Shown here piece by piece: positions 7,650 to 15,924 of a DNA stretch of 64,000 nucleotides. The notes below the pieces were generated by a model. That model had not been told where the DNA came from and did not search any database. It was given only the letters and a program-made list of their open reading frames with translations. The stretch is from Anaerolineae bacterium. GTDB lineage: Bacteria; Chloroflexota; Anaerolineae; Aggregatilineales; Phototrophicaceae. The stretch is taken from assembly GCA_026645945.1 (NCBI GenBank), contig JAPKMO010000008.1:1-64000 (forward strand), read 5' to 3'. The first letter of the stretch is position 1, and every line of letters begins with the position of its first letter. The position numbers were made by a program, and so were the translations under genes.

Positions 7650-8579
7650 TTATTCGGTGGCTGCCGGCCTGCGCGCGATCAGCCGCATCACCGGGTTGTT
7701 GCCCGACTGCAAATGGTCAATGCTGCTGACCACCAGGAAACCGATCACGATGAGCGCAATCGCCAGCACGGCTTCCTGTGCGCCGAACTCCGGCAGGCGG
7801 TTCGCGCCGGCGGATGCTTCTTCCCAGATTTTGCGTAACGAGCCAAGCATGAAGCCGATCAACACGGCTACGGTTAGCTGTTCGTGGTGGTGCAGCAGCC
7901 AGCTTAAAATGCGCGAGAAGATGACGATGCCCACCATGCAGCCCAGCGCCAGCGCGGCCAGGCTGATGATGTCCCGGTCGCGGACGGCACTCAGCACAAA
8001 GGCATACTGGCCGAGGATAAGCAGGATGAACGACCCGGAAATGCCGGGCAAAATCATGGCGCAGATGGCGACCATGCCGCTGAGGAATAATACCCAGGGT
8101 TCATGGTTGGCGTTCTGCATCGGGTTGAGGCCGACGATGAGGTAGGCGGCGGCTGCGCCCGCTGCCAGCGCGGCCAGCGTGGAAACCTTCCAGGTGACGC
8201 GGGTGCTGACGGCCAGAATGGACGCAATGATGAGGCCGCCGAAGAAGGCGAACACGAACAGGGGGTGGTTTTCCAGCCAATTGCTGAGCAGGTGAGAGAG
8301 CGTAAAAACCGCCGTCAGAATACCGATTCCCAGTGTGAACAAAAACTGCCAGGGGATGTGCGCGAGCAGAGCTTTAAACTTCAAACCGAGCGCCAGCCGC
8401 AGGGCGGCGAGGTCGAACGACTTGATGCCGTCAATCAGGTCTTCATAAACCCCCAGGATAAAGGCCATTGTTCCGCCGGATACGCCCGGCACGATGTCGG
8501 CAGAACCCATCGCAAAGCCGGTAAAAAACAGGCGCAGGTACTCGCGGGGGGTCTTTGGGTGGTCTTTTTTCTCAAACAT
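7650..8579 (-). CDS. DUF368 (PopT-type) undecaprenyl-phosphate translocase
   Basis: This 309-residue integral membrane protein opens with the DUF368 hallmark FTGFAMGSADIVPGVSGGTMAFILG and carries the internal repeat GMVAICAMILPGISGSFILLILG, both with the conserved PGxSG. DUF368 proteins (PopT) were reported in 2022-23 to return undecaprenyl phosphate across the membrane for reuse in cell-wall synthesis. About nine helices are visible. The ATG at 8579 has AGGA at proper spacing, whereas the ATG at 8585 abuts the ribosome site. The neighbouring dedA encodes the other known carrier-recycling family, with a terminator hairpin between them. Confidence 0.9.
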   Translation of the reverse strand: MFEKKDHPKTPREYLRLFFTGFAMGSADIVPGVSGGTMAFILGVYEDLIDGIKSFDLAALRLALGLKFKALLAHIPWQFLFTLGIGILTAVFTLSHLLSNWLENHPLFVFAFFGGLIIASILAVSTRVTWKVSTLAALAAGAAAAYLIVGLNPMQNANHEPWVLFLSGMVAICAMILPGISGSFILLILGQYAFVLSAVRDRDIISLAALALGCMVGIVIFSRILSWLLHHHEQLTVAVLIGFMLGSLRKIWEEASAGANRLPEFGAQEAVLAIALIVIGFLVVSSIDHLQSGNNPVMRLIARRPAATE

Positions 8580-8604
8580 CCTCATTCCTCTCTAGGCTCG
8601 AAAC

Positions 8605-8634
8605 TCAAAAAGAGGCAGATCGAGAATCTGCCCC
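8605..8634 (-). terminator. intrinsic terminator after dedA
   Basis: Reading leftwards, a 7-bp stem (8626-8632 with 8614-8620) with a 5-base loop is followed by TTTTTGAGTTT. It lies about 30 bases after the dedA stop, and so separates dedA from the DUF368 gene. Confidence 0.7.
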
Positions 8635-8660
8635 TGCTGGCTTATGCTGTCGGGAAAACG

Positions 8661-9371
8661 TCAGACTTCAGGTTTCACCTTAGGCGATCTGCCCAGGAGC
8701 CGAAGCGCCATGTTTATCAATGACTGCCGGCTCTCCGGTTCTTTCAGGATATGGTAAATGCCGGGCGCGGCTGAAATCAGGACGATCAGGATAATAATCG
8801 GCAGCAGGTATTTGTCAATGTTCTCCGGCCCGATCACCGCCGCCAGGAAATAACCGGCCAGTGTCACGCCGACCGCCCACAGGAAACCGCCGATCAGGTT
8901 AAAGGCGACAAACCGGCGGTAATTCATCGTGCCAATGCCGGCGACAATCGGCGCAAAGGTGCGGATGACCGGCATAAAACGCGCCAGTACAATAGCTTTG
9001 CCGCCATGTTTTTCGTAAAACGCCTGCGCTTTGTAGACGTTTTTTTTGCTGAATAGGAACGAATCCTCGCGCTGGAACAGTTTGATGCCTACGCGCCGCC
9101 CAAAGGCGTACCCCACGCTGTCGCCGGCGACGGCGGCGATAAAACAGCCCATGACCAATATCGGCAGCGAGAAAAACGTCGTCTGGACGGGCTGCCCGGT
9201 AAGCTGTTTCAAAAGCTCCTGGCTGGCCGGGGATGCCAGAAAACCGGCGGTGAACAGCAGGCTGTCGCCCGGCAGAAAGAAACCGATCAAAAGGCCGGAT
9301 TCGGCAAACAGGATGGCAAAAATGCTGAGATAGCCAATGGCCGGCCCATAACGGACGATGAACTCAATCAT
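8661..9371 (-). CDS. DedA-family membrane protein
   Basis: This 236-residue DedA/SNARE-associated (VTT-domain) protein has the family core FAESGLLIGFFLPGDSLLFTAGFLA, the conserved GDSVGYAFGRRVG, and the essential RFMPVIRTFAPIVAGIGTM with its two arginines. DedA proteins such as UptA translocate undecaprenyl phosphate or other lipids and depend on the proton motive force. Five to six hydrophobic segments include two re-entrant-type ones. The start is the ATG at 9371 preceded by AAGGGCG; the longer frame to 9422 adds an unlikely leader. A TATACT at 9451-9456 (minus strand) could be its -10 box. The C-terminal tail is short and basic. Confidence 0.93.
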   Translation of the reverse strand: MIEFIVRYGPAIGYLSIFAILFAESGLLIGFFLPGDSLLFTAGFLASPASQELLKQLTGQPVQTTFFSLPILVMGCFIAAVAGDSVGYAFGRRVGIKLFQREDSFLFSKKNVYKAQAFYEKHGGKAIVLARFMPVIRTFAPIVAGIGTMNYRRFVAFNLIGGFLWAVGVTLAGYFLAAVIGPENIDKYLLPIIILIVLISAAPGIYHILKEPESRQSLINMALRLLGRSPKVKPEV

Positions 9372-9564
9372 ATTCGCCCTTACTTTCCATACCGAGTTGG
9401 GACATGCTCTACTAAAACACATGTACCTTACGGCGGACTATCACCTGAATAGTATATAACGGGTGAATAAACGACAAGGCTGAAAATCAGGGGCGAACCC
9501 GCCGGCCCGCCCCATAACGTGCGTATGCTGTCTATCACTGATACACGGCTTCGGCGCGGAAGCC

Positions 9565-10875
9565 TCATTCTTTTTCGTAGGGGATGCCATCGGCTTTGGG
9601 CGCTCTAGATTTGCCGATCAGCCCCGCCAGCACGACCAGCGTCACAAAATACGGAACCATCTGTAAAAACTGCGGCGGAACCGGCACGCCCAGGAATTGA
9701 AAACGCTGGCCGAGCGCGTCCGAAAAACCGAACAGCAGCCCGCCGCCGAACGCGCCGATGGGCGTCCATTTGCCGAAGATCATGGCCGCCAGGGCGATAA
9801 AACCGCGCCCGGCGGTCATCTGGTCGTCGAACGCGCCGCTGGTTTCCAGCGAGAACCAGGCCCCGGCCAGCCCGGCGATCAGCCCGCCGATGATGACATT
9901 AATCCAGCGGTTTCGCAGCACGTTAATGCCCAGGGTATCGGCGGCGTGCGGATTTTCGCCCACCGCGCGCGTCCGCAGCCCCCAGCGCGTGTAGTACAAA
10001 ACCACGTGCGTCACCAGCAGCAGGGCGAACATACCGTAAAAAATCGGCTTGCCGGTGAAAAATACTTCCCCCACGACGGGGATATCTTTCAGCAGCGGGA
10101 TCGGTACGGCCTGGAGCGTGGCGCGGGCGGCTTCGGCGTTGACCAGCACTTCCAGGCGCAGGTAGCTGGTGAGGCCGATTGCCAGGATGTTGATGACCGT
10201 GCCGCTGACGATCTGGTTGGTTTTGAAGGTGATCGAAAGCCAGGCGTGCAGCACGGCCATCAAACCGCCGGATAACACGGCGATGATAACCGCCAAGAAC
10301 TGCGCCCATGTCCCGGACAGTCCCAGGCCGCTTTGCAGCAGCAGGGTATAACTGACGAATCCCAGTGCCGCGCCGGTGAGCATCATACCTTCGATGGCGA
10401 TGTTGACCACGCCGGAACGTTCGCACCAGATGCCCGCCATCGCCCCCAACACGATAGGTGTGGCGAGCCGCAGGCTTTCTTGCAGCATCACGACGATGTT
10501 GGTGCGCCCCCCGGCGGCGATGATGACCAGTACGGTCGGGATGATGAGCAGACCGTTAACCAGCAGCCAGACGAACTTCACGCGGGAAAGGCGCGGGTTC
10601 GGCAGCAGGCCGATGATGCCCCCGGCCATGTACAGCAGCGCCACACCGACGGCGAACGGCACGGTCGGCACGCTGATGCCCTGCTGCCCGGCGCGGTCGA
10701 GCGTCAGCAGGGTGCTGGCGTCGCCGGGGATGTTCTGCGGCGCGGACAGCAGAATCCAAACGCCGATGAGGATGAAAAAGACCGAAAAAATGCCTGTCCG
10801 CGTGATCTTCAGGCCGTCCCGCCAGGAACGCGCCGGCGCTTCCGCCGGCGTCCAGGTGGATGATGTGGTTGCCAT
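9565..10875 (-). CDS. BMP-type ABC transporter permease (YufQ/NupC-like)
   Basis: This 436-residue permease belongs to the BPD_transp_2 family that serves BMP-type (nucleoside) importers. The core starts near residue 135 with LRLATPIVLGAMAGIWCERSGVVNIAIEGMMLTGAALGF, the usual signature of the second permease. The later stretch RWGLRTRAVGENPHAADTLGINV holds the EAA-like coupling loop. An N-terminal extension of about 130 residues with three additional hydrophobic segments precedes the core, which is longer than in Bacillus YufQ (about 320 residues). It lies 3 bases downstream of the first permease with a GGAGG site, and it ends the operon. Confidence 0.92.
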   Translation of the reverse strand: MATTSSTWTPAEAPARSWRDGLKITRTGIFSVFFILIGVWILLSAPQNIPGDASTLLTLDRAGQQGISVPTVPFAVGVALLYMAGGIIGLLPNPRLSRVKFVWLLVNGLLIIPTVLVIIAAGGRTNIVVMLQESLRLATPIVLGAMAGIWCERSGVVNIAIEGMMLTGAALGFVSYTLLLQSGLGLSGTWAQFLAVIIAVLSGGLMAVLHAWLSITFKTNQIVSGTVINILAIGLTSYLRLEVLVNAEAARATLQAVPIPLLKDIPVVGEVFFTGKPIFYGMFALLLVTHVVLYYTRWGLRTRAVGENPHAADTLGINVLRNRWINVIIGGLIAGLAGAWFSLETSGAFDDQMTAGRGFIALAAMIFGKWTPIGAFGGGLLFGFSDALGQRFQFLGVPVPPQFLQMVPYFVTLVVLAGLIGKSRAPKADGIPYEKE

Positions 10876-10878
10876 GAA

Positions 10879-13113
10879 TTATCCTCCCCAGCCTTTGGCC
10901 GCCAGCAGGCTCTTTTCTTTTTCCTCCAGGGTCGGCTCCGGCACGCGCCATAGGAAGCGAATGATCGCATCGGCGGCGATGAACATGATGATGAGCGCCT
11001 GGATGATTTTGACCAGATCAACCGAAATATCGGCGCGGGTTTGCATCAGCCCCGCCCCGGAAAGCAGCGCGCCCCACAGCAGCCCCGCCGGGATCATATT
11101 ACGCGGGCTGCTGCGCGCCAGCAGCGCCACCGCGATGCCGTCAAAACCCACGCCGGCGAAAAAACCCGGCTGCATGTTGAACTGCACGCCGGAAACGACG
11201 ATGCCCCCGGCCAGGCCAGCCAGCGAGCCGCCCAGCGCCAGCGCCAGGATAGTATTCAGGCGCACGTTCATGCCGGCGTAACGCGCTGCGTCCGGGTTCG
11301 CGCCCACCGTTCGCAGTTCAAAACCCAGCGTCGTGCGCTCCAGGAACCAGTCGGTGAACCAGACGGCGAAGATCATTACCAGCAGCCCCAGGTGCAGGCT
11401 GCCGCGCACCGTAATCCACAGCAGGAACAGGCCACCGGCCAGCACCAGCAGGCCGTTGATGATGGGGCGGATGGCAAAACGCGCGTCCTGGCGGATTCGC
11501 TCGCGGCGCGTCCACAGCCCCCAGCCCAGCACCAGCGTCCCGGCCAGGATGAACCAGATGACCGGAATCTGGTTGAGCGCAGGCAGGCGTGCTGTCGCCA
11601 GCAAAAACGGCGTGCGCGGCGTGCTGGCGGTGGTGTCCAGCAAAATCACCGGATTGGTGGATTTGATGAGCCAGTCTACCGTCAGGATGGCGATAAAGTT
11701 GAGCATGATGGTGCTGATGACCTCGTGCGCGCCGGTGAAGGCCTTAAGAAAGCCCGGTATGGCCCCCCACAGCAGGCCGCCGACCACCCCGGCGATGATA
11801 ACCAGCGGCAGATGCAGCCAGCCCGGCAGCCCGGCGAACAGCGGCGAAAAACCGACCCAGGCCGCCAGCGTGCCGCCCGCGTAAAGCTGCCCCTCCGCGC
11901 CGATGTTAAACAACCCGGCCTTAAAACCCAGCGCCACCGCCAGCCCGGCGATGATGTACGGGATGGAGCGGGTAATCATGTTTTCCAGGTTCGAGGGCAG
12001 GAAAACCAGCGCGCTGCCGCCCAGCCGCAGGTAAACCGCCTCCAGACGGTCGTCGCTGGGGTCATCGGGCGTATTATTGTTGTTGATGATGCTGCCGGCG
12101 GGTGCGCCGCTGCGGTTAAAGAGAATCTGGTTGTTGGGCCGTAGGATAACGATGGCGTTTTGCAGGGCGCTTTCCAGGTCGTCGCGCAGCGCTGCGCCCA
12201 CGTCTGGGCCAGTCAGCAGTTCGACTTCGTACAGGCTTCTCACCAGCCTTAGCTGTGTGGTGAGCGCCGCCGGGTCGCTCAATCCGGCAGCCTGAATCTG
12301 GGCGGCCAGCGCCGCCTGCTCGCGGATGGTTTCCGCGCCGCGCGCTGCTATCGCAGCCATATCCTGGGCGTCGGCGGCGTCGGGCGTTAAACCGGCTGCG
12401 GCCAGCGAATCAAGCTGCCCGACCAGCCGCCCCAGTTTAACCGCGCCTTCGTCCGCCGCGATTTGTATGTAAGCCAGCAGGTCTTCGTCGTCGTAGCCGG
12501 CGGCTGCCGGAACCTGCGCTTCCAGGCCGGCACGCGCTTCCGGCGAGAGCGTGTCCATCCCAGTGAAACTCTCGGCCAGGCGGCGCGCGTCGCCGGGCGA
12601 CAGTTCGCCTAAACCGGCCACCAGCGGTTTCATGGCTTCCAGCGTGTCCGCGCCGATGGCGGCAATGTCCGGCAGCGCCGCCCCCAGTTCGTCTATCTGC
12701 TCGTCGGTCAGGTTGGGGTAGCGCGCCAGCACCTCGCCGTAGCGCGCCAGTGTCGGCAGGTCGCTTCGGGCGGCGATCTCCGAGACGGCGCGGGAAACGC
12801 GGTTAAGGTCGCGGCTGCTGTACGTCCCGGTTTGCAGGAAGTCCCGCGCCTGGTTCAAGCTTTCCGGTTTAAGCGTGTTGTTGATGACGATCCCCAGCGA
12901 GCCTTCCAGCAGGGCGCTGTAGGCCGTGCCGGTGGTGTTCAGCTCTTTGCCGATGTCCACGCTGCCGGTCGTTACCAGGGTGATGACGATCATAAACAGC
13001 ATACTGATAATGAGCGCGGTTATCACCGCCAGCAGCGGAACCAGCCGGGGTGAAACGCGCTGCCACCGCCGCGCCGCCGGCGCCAACGAGCCGTGTAAAG
13101 CGTCTTCAGCCAT
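10879..13113 (-). CDS. BMP-type ABC permease with large extracytoplasmic insertion
   Basis: The C-terminal 370 residues, from ENMITRSIPYIIAGLAVALGFKAGLFNIGAEGQ onward, are a standard YufP/NupB-like permease. The EAA-type loop TLGFELRTVGANPDAARYAGM is present. Unusually the protein is 744 residues long. After the first membrane helix (about 28-50) comes a region of roughly 310 residues rich in Ala, Asp, Glu and Leu (about 55-365), predicted to be mostly helical, before the second helix. Family members are typically near 350-400 residues. By topology this insertion should face outside. It overlaps the ATPase gene by 8 bases and is followed 3 bases later by the second permease. Confidence 0.9.
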   Translation of the reverse strand: MAEDALHGSLAPAARRWQRVSPRLVPLLAVITALIISMLFMIVITLVTTGSVDIGKELNTTGTAYSALLEGSLGIVINNTLKPESLNQARDFLQTGTYSSRDLNRVSRAVSEIAARSDLPTLARYGEVLARYPNLTDEQIDELGAALPDIAAIGADTLEAMKPLVAGLGELSPGDARRLAESFTGMDTLSPEARAGLEAQVPAAAGYDDEDLLAYIQIAADEGAVKLGRLVGQLDSLAAAGLTPDAADAQDMAAIAARGAETIREQAALAAQIQAAGLSDPAALTTQLRLVRSLYEVELLTGPDVGAALRDDLESALQNAIVILRPNNQILFNRSGAPAGSIINNNNTPDDPSDDRLEAVYLRLGGSALVFLPSNLENMITRSIPYIIAGLAVALGFKAGLFNIGAEGQLYAGGTLAAWVGFSPLFAGLPGWLHLPLVIIAGVVGGLLWGAIPGFLKAFTGAHEVISTIMLNFIAILTVDWLIKSTNPVILLDTTASTPRTPFLLATARLPALNQIPVIWFILAGTLVLGWGLWTRRERIRQDARFAIRPIINGLLVLAGGLFLLWITVRGSLHLGLLVMIFAVWFTDWFLERTTLGFELRTVGANPDAARYAGMNVRLNTILALALGGSLAGLAGGIVVSGVQFNMQPGFFAGVGFDGIAVALLARSSPRNMIPAGLLWGALLSGAGLMQTRADISVDLVKIIQALIIMFIAADAIIRFLWRVPEPTLEEKEKSLLAAKGWGG

Positions 13114-14656
13114 GCGTTACGGCCTCCTCTTTGTCGCGTTTGACGCCCGCCATCAGCAGGCCGATAGACTCGCGGGTGGCGTCCTCGACCGGCATGGTAT
13201 CAATAATTTTGCCCGCGTACATGACGGCAATCCGGTCGGAAAGCGAGAAAATTTCGTCCAGCTCGGTCGAAACCAGCAGCACGGCAACACCCTCGTCGCG
13301 CATCGCCACGATCTGCCGGTGGATGAATTCAATCGAACCCACGTCCAGGCCGCGTGTGGGTTGGGCAGCGATCAGCAGGCGGCTCTGGCGCGAAAATTCG
13401 CGGGCGACGATAGCTTTCTGCTGGTTGCCGCCGGAAAGCGTACTCATGTTAACGAAGATGCTCGGCGTCCGCACATCGTACTGTTTCACCAGCCGGTTGG
13501 CGTTTTCTTCTTTGGCGCGCTCGTTGGCAAGGATGCCGATGCTGAACGGACCGATGTAATACGTTTGCAGCACCAGATTATCCTTGACGGGGAAGGCGGC
13601 GACCATGCCGTTTTTCTGGCGGTCTTCCGGCACGTGCGAAACGCCGCTTTCGGTCACGCGGCGCGGGCGGGCGTTGGTCACGTCGCGCTCCTGGATGACG
13701 ATTCGCCCGCTTTCCACCTTCCGCAGCCCGGTGATCGCCTCGACCAGTTCGGTCTGGCCGTTGCCCTGCACGCCGGCCACACCCAGGATTTCGCCGCCGC
13801 GAACTTGCAGCGAAACGCCCCGGAGCGCCGGCAGGTCGCGGTCATCCCGCACCCACAGGTCATGCAGGGTCAGCACCGGCTCGGCTGGATGCGCCAGGTC
13901 TTTTTCCACCTGCAAGATCACCTCGCGCCCGACCATCATTGCTGCCAGCGACTCCTCGGTGGAAGTGCGGGGGTCGGCGCTGCCGACCACGCGCCCCTGC
14001 CGCAGCACCACGATTTCGTCGCAGATTTCCAGCACTTCTTTGAGCTTGTGCGAGATGAAGATGATGCTGACACCGCGCGCTTGCAGCGAACGCATGATGT
14101 CGAACAGCCCCTCGGTTTCCTGCGGCGTCAGCACTGCCGAAGGCTCGTCGAGGATTAAAATATCCGCCTTGCGATACAGCGCCTTGATGATCTCCACCCG
14201 CTGCTGCACGCCGACCGGCAAATCCTGCACCAGGGCGTCCGGGTCTACTTCCAGGCCGTACTGCTGCGAAATTTCCAGGATGCGTTTTTTGGCGGCGCGG
14301 CGGTCAAGGAACGGCCCGCGCACGGCTTCGTTGCCCAGCATGACGTTTTCGGTCACGGTCAGCACCGGCACCAGTTGAAAATGCTGGTGTACCATGCCGA
14401 TGCCGAGCGCGATGGCGTCGTTGGGGTCTTTGATGTGGGCGGCCTGGCCGTTGACCAGGATTTCGCCCTCGTCCGGCGCGTACAGGCCGTAGATCAGGTT
14501 CATCAGCGTGCTTTTGCCGGCGCCGTTTTCGCCCAGCAGGCCCAACACCTGCCCCTTATGGAGCTGAAGATTGATATGATCGTTCGCCAACACGCCGGGA
14601 AAGCGTTTGGTCAGGCCGCGCGCTTCCAGCACAATCGGTCGAGAGGAGTCGTCCAT
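13106..14656 (-). CDS. BMP-type ABC transporter ATP-binding protein (double NBD)
   Basis: This 516-residue protein has two nucleotide-binding domains in one chain, like YufO/NupA and sugar RbsA. NBD1 shows Walker A GENGAGKST, the signature LPVGVQQRVEIIKAL and Walker B ILILDEPSAVL. NBD2 has a degenerate P-loop GVQGNGQTEL, the signature LSGGNQQKAIVAREF and LLIAAQPTRGLD, where Gln replaces the usual catalytic Glu position region. Such asymmetric pairs are normal in this family. The start is the ATG at 14656 with GAGGA upstream; a TTG at 14668 is the alternative. It is the first gene of the transporter operon. No BMP lipoprotein gene precedes or follows it here. Confidence 0.94.
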   Translation of the reverse strand: MDDSSRPIVLEARGLTKRFPGVLANDHINLQLHKGQVLGLLGENGAGKSTLMNLIYGLYAPDEGEILVNGQAAHIKDPNDAIALGIGMVHQHFQLVPVLTVTENVMLGNEAVRGPFLDRRAAKKRILEISQQYGLEVDPDALVQDLPVGVQQRVEIIKALYRKADILILDEPSAVLTPQETEGLFDIMRSLQARGVSIIFISHKLKEVLEICDEIVVLRQGRVVGSADPRTSTEESLAAMMVGREVILQVEKDLAHPAEPVLTLHDLWVRDDRDLPALRGVSLQVRGGEILGVAGVQGNGQTELVEAITGLRKVESGRIVIQERDVTNARPRRVTESGVSHVPEDRQKNGMVAAFPVKDNLVLQTYYIGPFSIGILANERAKEENANRLVKQYDVRTPSIFVNMSTLSGGNQQKAIVAREFSRQSRLLIAAQPTRGLDVGSIEFIHRQIVAMRDEGVAVLLVSTELDEIFSLSDRIAVMYAGKIIDTMPVEDATRESIGLLMAGVKRDKEEAVTHG

Positions 14657-14814
14657 AAGCGTCCTCAATGTTTCGAGTACGGAGGTCCGGTGAATTGGCG
14701 CGGAGTATACCGCTAAACAGCGGGAATTAAAAAAGCTTTAACAGAGGCGGTGGGGCAGTCGCTTTAAAATCAATGGTCGCAGGGACGTGCTGCTGCGCTT
14801 CGGCGCGGTTCAGG

Positions 14815-15771
14815 TCACAGCACTTCGAGCTGCGCTTCGGCGGCTTTGGCGGCGTCGTCTACCATGCCCAAGCGAGTGAAGATGTCCATCGCCAGTTGCA
14901 GCTTGCGGGCGGCGGTCATGCGGCGACCCCGCCGCGCCATGCTGAGCGCCTGACAGAACATGGTGCGGGCGATTTCGCCCTCGGCGTTGATTTCGGCAAA
15001 GGCTTCGCTGGACGCCTGGTAATAAGTGTCCGGGTCGGGCGAAAAACCGTTTTCCGGCGCTTCCCCGGCGGCGTTCAGCACTTCCGCGATGGCGCGGTTG
15101 GCGAAGCCCTGCTGGAGCGGCTGCTGCGTCTCGCTGGCGATTTGATAGGCCAGGCGGGCTTCGCGCCAGGCCGCCGCCGTATCGCCGGACTTAAGGTGCA
15201 GCAGCGCCAAAGCCTGGTGAACCTCGCACAACTGCCCGTTGCGGTCGAGATCGCTGTCGGAAAGCTGGCGGGTGATGCGGCTGCTTTCTTCCAGGTCGGC
15301 GCGGGCGATGTCGAGCTGTCCCATGCTCAGGTGCATCTGCCCCTTGTTGCCGATTGCCATCGCCTCGCTGCCCCGGTCGCCGACGATTTTGAAGGCCTGA
15401 TAGGCTTTTTCAAACAGCAGATGCGCACGTTTGAAGTCCCCCTTGTGCCGAAAAGCCTCGCCCATGTTCAGGTCGCAGATGGCGACGCGCCGCCGGTTGC
15501 CGGCCAGGTTGTAAAGCGCGCGGGCGCGTTCGTAGTGGTGGATGGCTGCGTTCAGGTCGCCGCGATAGCCTTTCATATACCCTAAAAGCTGCTCCACCCG
15601 CCCCTGGTTAACCGCGTGGCCGCTGGCGGTGGCTTCTCGCCCCAGGGCGATTAACTGCTGGCTGGCTTCGGCAAAGGGCAGGTCGCCGCGCTGCCATTCC
15701 TGAATGATCGCCAGACAGCGGGCGTTAAACTCCGGGGTGGGTTCAGTTTCTAACGCGGGTGCTTTGCTCAA
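14815..15771 (-). CDS. tetratricopeptide-repeat protein
   Basis: This 318-residue soluble protein is made of TPR-type helical pairs. Recognisable repeats include GYRGDLNAAIHHYERARALYNLAG, GDFKRAHLLFEKAYQAFKIVG, GQLDIARADLEESSRI and GDTAAAWREARLAYQIA. No catalytic or DNA-binding domain is attached. It resembles the TPR sensor half of MalT/LuxR or NACHT regulators without their effector domains, so a scaffold role is likely. The TTG start at 15771 has GAGGAAC at ideal spacing. It is divergent from the aromatic-pathway gene and separate from the ABC operon, so context gives no function. Confidence 0.75.
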   Translation of the reverse strand: MSKAPALETEPTPEFNARCLAIIQEWQRGDLPFAEASQQLIALGREATASGHAVNQGRVEQLLGYMKGYRGDLNAAIHHYERARALYNLAGNRRRVAICDLNMGEAFRHKGDFKRAHLLFEKAYQAFKIVGDRGSEAMAIGNKGQMHLSMGQLDIARADLEESSRITRQLSDSDLDRNGQLCEVHQALALLHLKSGDTAAAWREARLAYQIASETQQPLQQGFANRAIAEVLNAAGEAPENGFSPDPDTYYQASSEAFAEINAEGEIARTMFCQALSMARRGRRMTAARKLQLAMDIFTRLGMVDDAAKAAEAQLEVL

Positions 15772-15860
15772 GGTGTTCCTCGAAGATTGTGCCGGACGTT
15801 TTTACGATTATAGACGCTGGCGGGAAGGGGTTCAATTACCATTGTCATAAAACTGCCCGT

Positions 15861-15889
15861 TTCGCAAGCCTTCGGGCGCGCTGTATAAT
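15861..15889 (+). promoter_or_regulatory. sigma70-type promoter of the DAHP synthase gene
   Basis: A perfect -10 box TATAAT (15884-15889) lies 17 bases after TTCGCA (15861-15866), which matches the -35 consensus at four positions. It is about 35 bases upstream of the start codon. Confidence 0.65.
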
Positions 15890-15924
15890 GGCGCGGCGTC
15901 CGTGATGAGCAAAAGAGGGTGGTT

